Assembly: GCA_030624805.1 (NCBI GenBank) | Contig: JAUXJL010000093.1 | Location: forward strand, 1-7,448 | DNA: 7,448 nt | Direction: 5' to 3' | Origin: Acidimicrobiia bacterium | Lineage (GTDB): Bacteria > Actinomycetota > Acidimicrobiia > Spongiisociales > SHLN01 | Shown: positions 1 to 6,341 of the stretch, piece by piece | Layout of the letters: each line of letters begins with the position of its first letter | Position numbering within the stretch: the first letter of the stretch is position 1 | Position numbers and translations under genes: made by a program | The notes under the pieces: model-generated | Told to the model about the DNA's origin: nothing | Database searches by the model: none | The model's input: the letters and a program-made list of their open reading frames with translations, nothing else

Positions 1-1059
1 ATGAGTGTCGCTCGCCTCGCCAACGTGGAGGTGCTTTCAGACTCGGCCGTGCAGGCAGGGGCCGGCGCCACGCTTGCCCGACTGCAGAATGCTGCCATAT
101 CGGTTGGTGCGATGTTCGGGGTTGATACCGCAGCCCGGGACTCGGCCACGGTCGGGGGCATGATCGCTACCAACGCGGGAGGCATGAATGTGGTCCGTTT
201 CGGCCCAATGGGCGACCAGGTGCTCGACGCGGGTGTGGTGCTCGCCGATGGCAGCTACGTTCCCTCCCTCCGGGCCACAGCCCCCGACGAACCAACCCAC
301 CGGCTACTCGACCACGTCGCAGGTAGCGAGGGAATCCTCGCGGTAGTCGCCCATGCCACGTTGTTGATCAACGTTGACCCGCCCAACGCCGCGGTGGCAA
401 TGGTGGAAGTATCGCCCGAGCGCCTCGAGCCGTTCGCCAGGGCAGTCCAGTCGCTGCCGTCGGTCTTTGCAATCGAGTTGTTCGGCGCCCGCGAGGTCGA
501 GCTAACCGCGGAGGATGTTGGCCGGACGGCCCCCCTGAGCGGTGATTGGCTTCTGTTGATTGAGTGCCGCGCAGAGCTAGACCCCACAAAAGATCTCGGC
601 GAGGTAGTCGGCGACCTTCCGGCTGTGGTGGCGCCGAATCCTGCTGCCGGCGACGAATTGTGGCTATTCCGCGAAGCGCTGACTGAGGCGGTCTCGCGTC
701 GCGGAATCCCGCACAAATTCGATATTCGGGTCCCGCACGCGGCGCTGCTCGACGTCCGCCGCCAAGTGGAACGCGTTACTCCCGGCGGGACGGTCTTCGT
801 CTGGGGCCACCTATTCTCCAACCGCCATGGAGATCCAATAGCCAATTTGCACGTGAACGTGATCGGGGAGGTGGATGACGAGGCCGTGTTCGACGCCATC
901 GAGGATCTGGGCGGATCGATCGCAGCTGAACACGGCGTCGGGACGGCAAAGCGTCATCGAGCCGCGGCCGCCCGAGCGGATCTACCCGCGCTGGCGGAGC
1001 TGAAGAATCAGCTCGATCCCACCGGCATCCTCAATCCCAATGTGCTTCTTCCGCGGTAG
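1..1059 (+). CDS. FAD-linked oxidase, GlcD/FAD_binding_4 type, 5' partial
   Basis: This is a flavin-dependent oxidase or dehydrogenase of the glycolate oxidase GlcD / D-lactate / D-2-hydroxyglutarate dehydrogenase group, which oxidises 2-hydroxyacids or related substrates. In the visible part, the second half of the PCMH-type FAD domain shows as 'GSATVGG'-like sequence (DSATVGGMIATNAGG at 47-61) and GSEGILAVV at 108-116. The C-terminal cap domain has WGH (268-270), NLH (282-284) and EHGVGTAKR (310-318), and the protein ends in the usual LDPTGILNP (338-346). Relatives have roughly 80-100 more N-terminal residues, including the glycine-rich FAD loop, so the ATG at base 1 is probably internal and the gene begins outside the window. 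Between WGH and NLH there are a few more residues than in the usual GHxGDGNLH motif. The substrate cannot be told from sequence. Confidence 0.88.
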   Translation: MSVARLANVEVLSDSAVQAGAGATLARLQNAAISVGAMFGVDTAARDSATVGGMIATNAGGMNVVRFGPMGDQVLDAGVVLADGSYVPSLRATAPDEPTHRLLDHVAGSEGILAVVAHATLLINVDPPNAAVAMVEVSPERLEPFARAVQSLPSVFAIELFGAREVELTAEDVGRTAPLSGDWLLLIECRAELDPTKDLGEVVGDLPAVVAPNPAAGDELWLFREALTEAVSRRGIPHKFDIRVPHAALLDVRRQVERVTPGGTVFVWGHLFSNRHGDPIANLHVNVIGEVDDEAVFDAIEDLGGSIAAEHGVGTAKRHRAAAARADLPALAELKNQLDPTGILNPNVLLPR

Positions 1060-1273
1060 CCCGATGGGGGTTGGCTTCGGCGACTGCAGCCACGGAACCA
1101 CTGTGGTCACGAAGATTGTCGCTCGCTTAGATGGGTCCAAGCAGGTGACATATAGCGGGTGGCCGCCTACTACGCGGAGGATTCGGAGGCCGGCGACACC
1201 AAGGGGCAGGGTGTGAACGACGTCTGCTATATCGTATCCCCCACCGGCGATGGCCCAGGGCTCTGACCGGACA

Positions 1274-1300
1274 GGAACCATCACGCTGCCCGGTTCGTAA
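1274..1300 (+). promoter_or_regulatory. Candidate ECF-type promoter of the sigma/anti-sigma pair
   Basis: GGAACC at 1274-1279 and CGTAA at 1296-1300 are separated by 16 bases. This resembles the -35 (GGAAC) and -10 (CGTC-like) elements used by ECF sigma factors. It lies 40 bases before the TTG at 1340 and 79 before the TTG at 1379, in the same direction, so it could be an autoregulated promoter. The -10 match is imperfect and the call rests on motif and position only. Confidence 0.4.
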
Positions 1301-1339
1301 TGAATGATGTGACCTGAGTGGAAGTGACGGGCTATTCGG

Positions 1340-1915
1340 TTGGTTGAGGGGAGCAACATCGATAAGGGTGATCGAGACTTGAAGAGTGTTGACGTCGAAC
1401 GATTCGCGGCTGGCGACCCCGATGCAGTGCGTCAGCTCTATCACATGTACGGGCGGGCGGTGTTCACGGTCGCCTACTCGTCTCTGCGTGACAGGGGCCT
1501 GGCAGAGGAGGCGGTGCAGCTGACCTTTCTCCACGCCTGGCGAGCGGCCGATCGGTTTGACGTCACTCGGGATCTCAAACCCTGGCTGTATGCGATCGCC
1601 CGACGCGCTGCAGTAGACGTCTATCGGCGCGAACGCCGACATGGTGGGCGCGTTCCGTTGGATTCAAACACCGACATCGCGATCCTCCCGGAGGCGTTCG
1701 AGAGCACGTGGCAGGCATGGGAGATCAGAATCGCACTCGACCAGATGCCCAGTGCCCAGCGTGAGGTCATTGAGGCCACCCACTTCCTCGGTCTTTCACA
1801 GGAAGAAACTGCACAGCGGCTCGGAGTCGCCCTGGGCACCGTCAAATCCCGATCGCACCGCGCCCACCGGAGATTGGCCACGTTGCTCTCCCATCTGCAG
1901 GAGGCGACAGCATGA
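1340..1915 (+). CDS. RNA polymerase ECF-family sigma factor
   Basis: This is a group IV (ECF) sigma-70 factor that directs RNA polymerase to a small stress or envelope regulon. Region 2 covers about residues 26-100, with the typical 'LAEEAVQLTFLHAW' and 'KPWLYAIARRAAVDVYRRERR' segments. Region 4 covers about 128-185, with the helix-turn-helix 'LGLSQEETAQRLGVALGTVK'. The length of 191 residues is normal for the family. The start is uncertain. TTG at 1340 opens the frame, but an AAGGGTG at 1364-1370 sits 8 bases before an in-frame TTG at 1379, which would give 178 residues and still keep all of region 2. The gene overlaps the anti-sigma gene by four bases (ATGA), so the two are translationally coupled. 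The anti-sigma type suggests the SigK/RskA-like group, but I would not assign a subgroup. Confidence 0.93.
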   Translation: MVEGSNIDKGDRDLKSVDVERFAAGDPDAVRQLYHMYGRAVFTVAYSSLRDRGLAEEAVQLTFLHAWRAADRFDVTRDLKPWLYAIARRAAVDVYRRERRHGGRVPLDSNTDIAILPEAFESTWQAWEIRIALDQMPSAQREVIEATHFLGLSQEETAQRLGVALGTVKSRSHRAHRRLATLLSHLQEATA

Positions 1916-2541
1916 ACTGTGATGATGCTCGCAGCGCATTTCTCTCGGGTGCAGCCAGTCAGCCGGAGCTAGATCACCTCGGTTCGTGCTCGGACTGTCG
2001 CAACGAGTGGGATGCACTTGAAACGTCGCGCCAAGTGTTGGAGGATCAGTCGTTCTGGGTCGAGCCGTCACCAACCCTCGAGGATCGGGTGGTCGCGATG
2101 ATTGGTGAGACGCCGCAGCCGGTGGCGCCCCCACGTCCACGAAGATGGCTTTGGACGCTCGGAGGTGGGGCGGCGGCCGCACTCGGTGCGATAGCGGTAT
2201 GGGCCGGTTTGCCGAGCACGGCTCCCGACTGGGAGGTTGCCATCCCCGGCACATCGGAGGCCCCGGACGCGTCAGGAGTTGTACGTGGTTGGAACGAGTG
2301 GAACGGGACTCGTGTAGTGCTCGACATTGAAGGCCTCCCTCCCGCACCCGATGGCTCCCTGTACGAGTTCTGGTTCAGCCGTGACGAGCTCCATATTTCA
2401 GCCGGCACCTTCGCCGCACCCGACTCGGTGGAGCTTTGGGTGGGCGTGTCGAAGGCCGATTTCCCACGGTTGTGGATCACCCTCGAGCCGGTGGATGAGG
2501 ACGAGAGCCCCTCGGGCAACAACATGATGGACTCGGGCTGA
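1912..2541 (+). CDS. Anti-sigma factor, zinc-finger and RskA C-terminal domain
   Basis: This single-pass membrane protein should hold the upstream sigma factor inactive until a signal triggers its release. The N-terminal part carries C3 and an H22-x3-C26-x2-C29 zinc-binding anti-sigma motif. A Pro/Arg-rich stretch (69-78) leads into one transmembrane helix at about 79-100, rich in Gly, Ala and Leu. The outside part (about 104-209) matches the RskA C-terminal type, with 'GLPPAPDGSLYEFWF' at 141-155 followed by 'SAGTF', and 'WITLEP' near the end. AGGAGG at 1899-1904 is 7 bases before the ATG, and that ATG overlaps the sigma stop. In this family the signal is usually relayed by stepwise proteolysis; whether that applies here is inference. 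It ends in a polar tail. Confidence 0.9.
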   Translation: MNCDDARSAFLSGAASQPELDHLGSCSDCRNEWDALETSRQVLEDQSFWVEPSPTLEDRVVAMIGETPQPVAPPRPRRWLWTLGGGAAAALGAIAVWAGLPSTAPDWEVAIPGTSEAPDASGVVRGWNEWNGTRVVLDIEGLPPAPDGSLYEFWFSRDELHISAGTFAAPDSVELWVGVSKADFPRLWITLEPVDEDESPSGNNMMDSG

Positions 2542-2555
2542 ACGAAGGTCGGTTC

Positions 2556-2608
2556 GGAGTAATGACTCCTGCTCGAGATGCCGTCACGACTGATTCGAGC
2601 CTCGCTCG
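2556..2608. terminator. Weak hairpins in the convergent gap, possible terminator
   Basis: Two short inverted repeats lie between the anti-sigma gene and the convergent small minus-strand gene. GGAGT/ACTCC has a 4-base loop (2556-2569), and CGAGC/GCTCG has a 3-base loop (2596-2608). Neither has a following T-run, so if they end transcription they are weak or Rho-assisted. They are listed mainly because their place suits a two-way terminator. Confidence 0.2.
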
Positions 2609-2659
2609 GGATTGTCCAGAAGAATGGCTTCCCGCCTTGTGCTCAGCCGAATGTCGGAT

Positions 2660-2878
2660 CTATGCCACGTCCCTGATTTCCGAAGTCAAAGGCGCAGGTG
2701 CAGTGGAGAGGCGCTCTCCCATCCTGATCAGCTGATTTCCCATGGCGGTGCGGACTGGGCGATCAGCAGAAGCGATCCGGTTGGCCCTGTACTTCGATGC
2801 TGCTTCACGTTCCTGCCGCCTCGTATCCGCATGGGCCATACGCTCGATTCGGTAGGCCTCGGCATAGTCGGTGGTCAT
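2660..2878 (-). CDS. Small charged hypothetical protein (72 aa)
   Basis: I do not recognise the family. The frame encodes 72 residues with very many Arg, Glu and Ala in the first 40, which should form a charged amphipathic helix. A short conserved-looking stretch 'MGNQLIRMGERLS' follows near residues 46-58, then a Pro/Ala tail. There is no Cys, membrane segment or signal peptide, so it is probably cytoplasmic. It is taken as real because AGGAG lies 9 bases before the ATG and the composition looks like protein rather than noise. It starts 113 bases downstream of the true end (2992) of the methyltransferase gene on the same strand, and could share its transcript or have its own promoter. A longer plus-strand frame over the same bases looks like a shadow. 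Confidence 0.6.
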   Translation of the reverse strand: MTTDYAEAYRIERMAHADTRRQEREAASKYRANRIASADRPVRTAMGNQLIRMGERLSTAPAPLTSEIRDVA

Positions 2879-2991
2879 CGGGGTCGTCTCCTGTCGGGTT
2901 CTCCGTGTACTGCAATAAGAACCCCACCAGCGCCGATCCGGTTGCGTTTGGAAGCGCTGCTGGATGCTGCTCTTTCGAGGAATCAGGATCG

Positions 2992-3771
2992 CTATAAGGG
3001 CTTGCGGGCGCGGAACGGGTAGCCCCAGGTACCGAACAGTCGGGCGTTCTTCTCGCCGAGGGCTCCCTCGTATGTATCTACGCTTGGCCCGAACTCGAGA
3101 TCAACAAAACCGACGCCTGTGATGACAGTTTCCCATCCTGCGCACGGCAGGGCACCGGCTATTCAACCGGTCCAGAGATCGATGTTGCGCTTGGCTGATT
3201 CCGAGACCGGCTTGTCGACGCAGATGTCGGCTATCTGGAAGCGTCCACCCGGCTTCAAGGCCCGGGCTACCTGCTTGTACGCACCATGCTTGTCGACCAT
3301 CAGGTTGAGCACCCCGTTTGAGATGACCAGCTCGATCGAGTCGGGCTCCCCAGGCAGGCGTTCGACCAGCCCCTCCCGGAACTCGACGTTGTCAAGCCCC
3401 ATCCGCTCGGCGTTGCGACGGGCAGCTTCGAGCATCTCCGGAGTCATGTCGACGCCGATTACCCGCCCCTTGGGCCCGACCGCCTTGGCCGCGATGATCG
3501 AGTCGACACCGGCTCCAGAGCCAATGTCAAGGACCGTTTCCCCCGACTCTGGCAAACCGAAGTGGAATGGATTGGCAACCCCAGCGAACGATGCGATCAC
3601 CTCGTCAGACAATCCGTGGATCAGGGATTCGTCGTAGCCGACCCGACGGGCCGCTTCTCGACCGGTGTGAAAGTGGAACTCGTGGTCCGGGCTCGTTGCC
3701 ACCTCGGCGTAGTGGTTCCGGATTTCGACCCGAAGCTGATCTTCATCGACGGGGATTACCTCGGATGTCAC
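2992..3771 (-). CDS. Selenoprotein: ArsM-like SAM-dependent methyltransferase with in-frame TGA (Sec203)
   Basis: This class I SAM-dependent methyltransferase resembles arsenite methyltransferases (ArsM/AS3MT). The SAM site is VLDIGSGAG at 80-88, with acidic D108 in VIGVDMTPEML (104-114). Next come 'ISNGVLNL' (150-157) and 'LKPGGRFQIADI' (172-183). The frame meets TGA at 3163-3165 right after 'IDLWTG', then continues with IAGAL, 'GFVDLEFGPSVDTY', 'GEKNARLFGT' and 'YPFRARKP' to TAG at 2992-2994. Relatives I recall read WTG-Cys-IAGAL, so the TGA replaces a conserved Cys, equivalent to a metalloid-binding Cys of ArsM. Reading it as selenocysteine gives 259 residues, a normal family length; stopping there gives 202 and loses the C-terminal region. 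The start is GTG with GGAGA just upstream. The Cys of ArsM's 'SNC' motif is Gly153 here, so the substrate may not be arsenite. Automatic annotation would probably end this gene at 3163. A nonsense mutation or read error is the main alternative. Confidence 0.87.
3137..3151 (-). promoter_or_regulatory. Candidate bacterial SECIS hairpin
   Basis: On the minus strand the bases 12 to 26 after the UGA form a perfect 5-bp stem (CCTGC with GCAGG) around the loop CGTGC. The loop has G at its second position followed by U, and this G is 18 bases after the UGA. Bacterial SECIS elements recognised by SelB are in-gene hairpins just after the UGA with a G near the start of a small apical loop, usually about 16-37 bases away, so this fits. 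A further CC/GG pairing at bases 5-6 and 29-30 is possible across an asymmetric internal loop. The encoded 'LPCAGW' differs from the acidic residues usual at this spot, as expected if RNA shape constrains the codons. No folding energy was calculated. Confidence 0.68.
3163..3165 (-). other. Putative selenocysteine codon (UGA, Sec203)
   Basis: This TGA lies between 'IDLWTG' and 'IAGAL' in the methyltransferase frame, where homologues carry Cys. Other genes here (sigma factor, anti-sigma factor, MDR oxidoreductase, MaoC hydratase) end at TGA, so TGA is not a general sense codon in this organism. A site-specific recoding signal is needed, and a hairpin follows directly. Confidence 0.82.
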
Positions 3772-3835
3772 AGTCTCTCCTACAGTGCCTGACTCAAACC
3801 TATCTGAATGGCGGCACCGATGCAGCCCGAGAGGC

Positions 3836-3862
3836 TTGTACCCGGGAATTGGGCCATACGAT
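3836..3862 (+). promoter_or_regulatory. Possible vegetative promoter of the SDR gene
   Basis: TTGTAC at 3836-3841 and TACGAT at 3857-3862 are separated by 15 bases, a little short of the usual 17. They sit within the divergent gap between the selenoprotein gene and the SDR gene. A start about 7 bases after the -10 box would leave a short leader containing the AAGGGA ribosome binding site. The evidence is weak. Confidence 0.25.
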
Positions 3863-3887
3863 GCTGAGCGCGATGAAAGGGAAGCAC

Positions 3888-4667
3888 ATGGAACTGGACG
3901 GTCGGGTAGTAGTGGTCACCGGGGCGGGTGGTGGGATCGGTGCTGCCCTCGCCCGACGTTTCCATCGTGAGGGAGCGCGTCACGTAGCGGTAGCAGACCT
4001 GGATGGTGGTGCCGCCGACGCCGTGTCGGCCGAGATCGGTGGTAGTTCTCACCAACTGGACGCCGCCGACCCAGCATCGGTGTCGACCCTTGTGGAGGAG
4101 GTCTCGGCCAATCAGGGCCCGATCGATCTTTTCTGTGCCAACGCCGGGATCGCAACCGGCGGGGACGTTGACGCCGACGTCGAAGTGTGGCAGCGGACCT
4201 GGGATGTCAACGTCATGTCCCAGGTACATGCTGCCCGGGCGGTCATCCCCGCCATGGTGGCCCGGGGAGTGGGCTACCTGCTCCTGACGGCCTCGGCGGC
4301 CGGCGTGACCACGAGTCTCGACTCCGCTCCATACGCCGTCACAAAACACGCCGCCGTGGCTCTCGCCGAGTGGCTGGCCATCACCTACGGCGATCGCGGC
4401 ATACGCGTGTCCTGTCTGGCGCCCCAGTTCGTGGACACACCCATGGGTCATCTCGCCGGCGGCGGCTCGAAAGCGGCGGCGGCCTGGGCCAAGAGCATCA
4501 TGATCGGCCCGGACGAAGTGGCAGGGTCGGTGGTGGAGGGTCTCAGAGACGAGCGGTTCCTCATTCTTCCGCACCCCGAGGTGGCCCAGTACTTCCAGAA
4601 CAAGGCCGCCGACTATGACCGCTGGTTATCCGGCATGCGCAAGTTGCGCGCCGGGTTTGAGGAATAG
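3888..4667 (+). CDS. Classical SDR-family NAD(P)-dependent oxidoreductase
   Basis: This is a short-chain dehydrogenase/reductase that interconverts an alcohol and a carbonyl with NAD(P). The 259 residues match the classical type. The cofactor loop TGAGGGIG is at 11-18, the acidic D37 at the end of the second strand favours NAD(H), and the NAG motif is at 85-87. The catalytic tetrad is N109, S136, Y149 and K153 (YAVTK). The C-terminal part (about 225-259) is charged and carries 'HPEVAQYFQNKAADYDRWL', a tail seen in SDRs of lipid and sterol type; the substrate is not readable. ATG at 3888 is chosen because AAGGGA (3877-3882) is 5 bases upstream and the protein then begins right before the first strand. 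In-frame ATGs at 3861 and 3873 are possible, but the frame further upstream overlaps the divergent gene and is not coding. Confidence 0.92.
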   Translation: MELDGRVVVVTGAGGGIGAALARRFHREGARHVAVADLDGGAADAVSAEIGGSSHQLDAADPASVSTLVEEVSANQGPIDLFCANAGIATGGDVDADVEVWQRTWDVNVMSQVHAARAVIPAMVARGVGYLLLTASAAGVTTSLDSAPYAVTKHAAVALAEWLAITYGDRGIRVSCLAPQFVDTPMGHLAGGGSKAAAAWAKSIMIGPDEVAGSVVEGLRDERFLILPHPEVAQYFQNKAADYDRWLSGMRKLRAGFEE

Positions 4668-4870
4668 GGCGTCTGGTAGGCGCGGCTATCGCTCTTCTCC
4701 GGGCAGGCCTCGTTGGAGTGGTTGCCTTCTTCGGTCACCGGCCCTCCGGGCGGCGCCACCTTCACCCCAACGGGGAAGGAAGAGTACGAGCGCCGGACCC
4801 ACCAACCCGTCGCACACGGACCGCGACAAAACACCTCGAGGGGAGGGAGAAGAGTTCCAACCGGGACCGC
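4668..4870. other. Convergent intergenic gap, no gene seen
   Basis: This lies between the stops of the SDR gene (plus) and the MDR gene (minus). Several short frames cross it, but none has a good ribosome binding site or recognisable protein. GC-rich partial inverted repeats occur near 4736-4762 without a T-run, so no clear terminator can be called. Confidence 0.5.
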
Positions 4871-5851
4871 TCAGTCCCCGGCGACTCGCAAGAGGACCTT
4901 GCCCATGGCAGCGCGGCTGGTGAGGTCGGCGAAGGCCTCGGCGAAGTTCTCGAACTCGTGAATGGCGCTGATACGAGGCTCGATCGTGCCGGCCGCGGCC
5001 ATTTCGTATAGCTCGCGGACATTCTCAGCGGCGTCGGCTCCACCCCGCTGTACCCAGCTTCCCCAGAAGACGCCAACTATGGATGCGCCTTTCAGGAGGG
5101 GCAGATTGAGGGGTATGGCGGGAATCTCACCGGCGGCGAATCCCACAATCAGGTATCGGCCATTCCACGCGATGCTCCGAAACGCCGGCTCTGAGAGCTC
5201 ACCGCCCACCGGGTCGTACACCACGTCGACGCCCCCGCCATCCGTGATCTCTTTGACGGCCTCCCGGAGGTTGGTCTCTCCATAGTTGATGGTGTGATCG
5301 GCGCCCAATGATTCAGTGAACGCCAGCTTCTCGTTCGTGGAGGCTGCTGCGATCACAGTGGCGCCCATCGCTTTTCCCAGCTCGATAGCAGCAGACCCAA
5401 CCCCGCCGGCTGCTCCGAGCACCAGCAGGGTCTCGCCCGATTGGAGTCCGGCTCGCTGCTTGAGGGCGTAATAGGAGGTTCCGTAGCCGACCGTGAGCCC
5501 GGCCGCCTGTTCGAACGACAATCCGGTCGGGAGTGGAAGCACCAGAGCTGCCGGAACCAGCCACTTCTCGGCGAAAGCCCCCTCGGTGTGGAACGCGACC
5601 ACCCGCGTCCCAACCTCCCATTCCACCCCCTGGCCGACTACCGCGATCACCCCGGCCGCCTCAGCACCCGGGGAGAACGGTAGGTCGGGCTTGAACTGAT
5701 AGTTGCCCTCGATGATGAGTGTGTCGGGGAAGTTCAACGCTGCCACCTGCACATCGATGACCACTTCACCGGGGCCGGGTTCGGGGTCCGGCAGTTCGCC
5801 AAGGGTCAGCTTGTCGATCGGGCCGAGCTCAGAACAGATGACGGCTCGCAT
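4871..5851 (-). CDS. Zinc-independent quinone oxidoreductase-like MDR protein
   Basis: This is a medium-chain dehydrogenase/reductase of the NADPH:quinone oxidoreductase (QOR) branch, which reduces quinones or activated double bonds with NADPH. Its 326 residues are the usual length. The GroES-like N-terminal half has NFPD at 40-43 (the family's N-x-x-D) and 'PFSPGAEAAGVI' (58-69) in place of zinc-ligand motifs, so no catalytic zinc is expected. The Rossmann half has 'LGAAGGVGSAAIELGKAMGA' (145-164), then 'VDVVYDPVGG' (208-217), and ends with 'AMGKVLLRV'. The start ATG shares one base with the stop of the hydratase upstream (TGATG), and no ribosome binding site precedes it, so it should be translated by coupling to that gene. 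This pairing suggests a joint role in acyl-CoA or enoyl metabolism, which is inference. Confidence 0.93.
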   Translation of the reverse strand: MRAVICSELGPIDKLTLGELPDPEPGPGEVVIDVQVAALNFPDTLIIEGNYQFKPDLPFSPGAEAAGVIAVVGQGVEWEVGTRVVAFHTEGAFAEKWLVPAALVLPLPTGLSFEQAAGLTVGYGTSYYALKQRAGLQSGETLLVLGAAGGVGSAAIELGKAMGATVIAAASTNEKLAFTESLGADHTINYGETNLREAVKEITDGGGVDVVYDPVGGELSEPAFRSIAWNGRYLIVGFAAGEIPAIPLNLPLLKGASIVGVFWGSWVQRGGADAAENVRELYEMAAAGTIEPRISAIHEFENFAEAFADLTSRAAMGKVLLRVAGD

Positions 5852-6312
5852 CAGCTGGAGGTGATCGCCATCGTCAGGGTCTCGGCAATGAGTGCCGGCT
5901 TGTCCTCGCCTTCGATCTCAACGGAGATTTCGATCTTGATGAGGGTCTGGCCGGGGCCTTTCTCATTGACATCCACGAGTACGCCGTGAGCTCGCACGCG
6001 ACTGCCCGCCGGCACCGGGGTGACGAACCGCAGTCGATCGAGGCCGTAGTTGAACATCATGACGAGGTTCTCGGGCACCACGCGGAACCCGGCTGTGAGG
6101 AACGGCAGAAGGGAGAGCGTGAGGTATCCGTGAGCAATGGTCCCGCCCAATGGGGTCTGGCCTGCCTGCTCCTCATCGACGTGGATGAATTGGTGGTCGA
6201 CGGTGGTGTCGGCGAATGCGTTGATGCGGTTCTGGTCGATGGTGAACCAATCGGATACCCCGAGGTCGGTGCCGACCATTGCCTTCAGCTCATCGGCCGA
6301 TACAACGTGCAT
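5851..6312 (-). CDS. MaoC-like (R)-specific enoyl-CoA hydratase, HtdZ/NodN type
   Basis: This single hot-dog domain protein closely resembles mycobacterial HtdZ (Rv0130) and NodN-type proteins, which hydrate trans-2-enoyl-CoA to (R)-3-hydroxyacyl-CoA. The hydratase motif is clear: D39 and H44 in 'DHQFIHVD' (39-46) are the expected catalytic pair, followed by 'GGTIAHGYLTLSLLP' (56-70) over the substrate-binding helix. Next come 'MFNYGLDRLRFVTPVPAGSRVR' features near 86-107 that are typical of this subgroup. The length of 153 residues is normal, and it likely acts as a cytoplasmic dimer. The ATG at 6312 has AGGGAG about 6 bases upstream. It is the first gene of a two-gene unit with the MDR gene, and its stop TGA overlaps the next ATG by one base. 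Confidence 0.94.
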   Translation of the reverse strand: MHVVSADELKAMVGTDLGVSDWFTIDQNRINAFADTTVDHQFIHVDEEQAGQTPLGGTIAHGYLTLSLLPFLTAGFRVVPENLVMMFNYGLDRLRFVTPVPAGSRVRAHGVLVDVNEKGPGQTLIKIEISVEIEGEDKPALIAETLTMAITSS

Positions 6313-6341
6313 ACCCCGCTCCCTAAGCTCGCCAATGGCGC

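Noticed and set aside
255..899. 214-codon minus-strand open frame inside the FAD oxidase gene
   Set aside because: It is the shadow of a well supported flavoprotein, with Ser/Arg/Thr-rich low-quality sequence.
982..1359. 125-codon minus-strand open frame across the gap before the sigma gene
   Set aside because: It has no ribosome binding site, overlaps the 3' end of the oxidase gene and the start of the sigma gene, and shows no recognisable motif.
2612..3022. 136-codon plus-strand open frame over the small minus-strand gene
   Set aside because: It lies antisense to the better supported 2660-2878 gene and to the read-through C-terminus of the methyltransferase, and its composition looks random.
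3163..3165. TGA as a general sense codon (altered genetic code)
   Set aside because: The sigma factor, anti-sigma factor, hydratase and MDR genes all end naturally at TGA at the expected family lengths.
3119..3637. 172-codon plus-strand open frame opposite the methyltransferase
   Set aside because: It is antisense to a clear enzyme domain, and its Ser/Pro/Arg-rich translation is typical of a shadow frame in GC-rich DNA.
3567..3887. Long N-terminal extension of the SDR gene
   Set aside because: The extra 107 codons overlap the divergent methyltransferase gene and resemble no protein, and a good ribosome binding site precedes ATG 3888.
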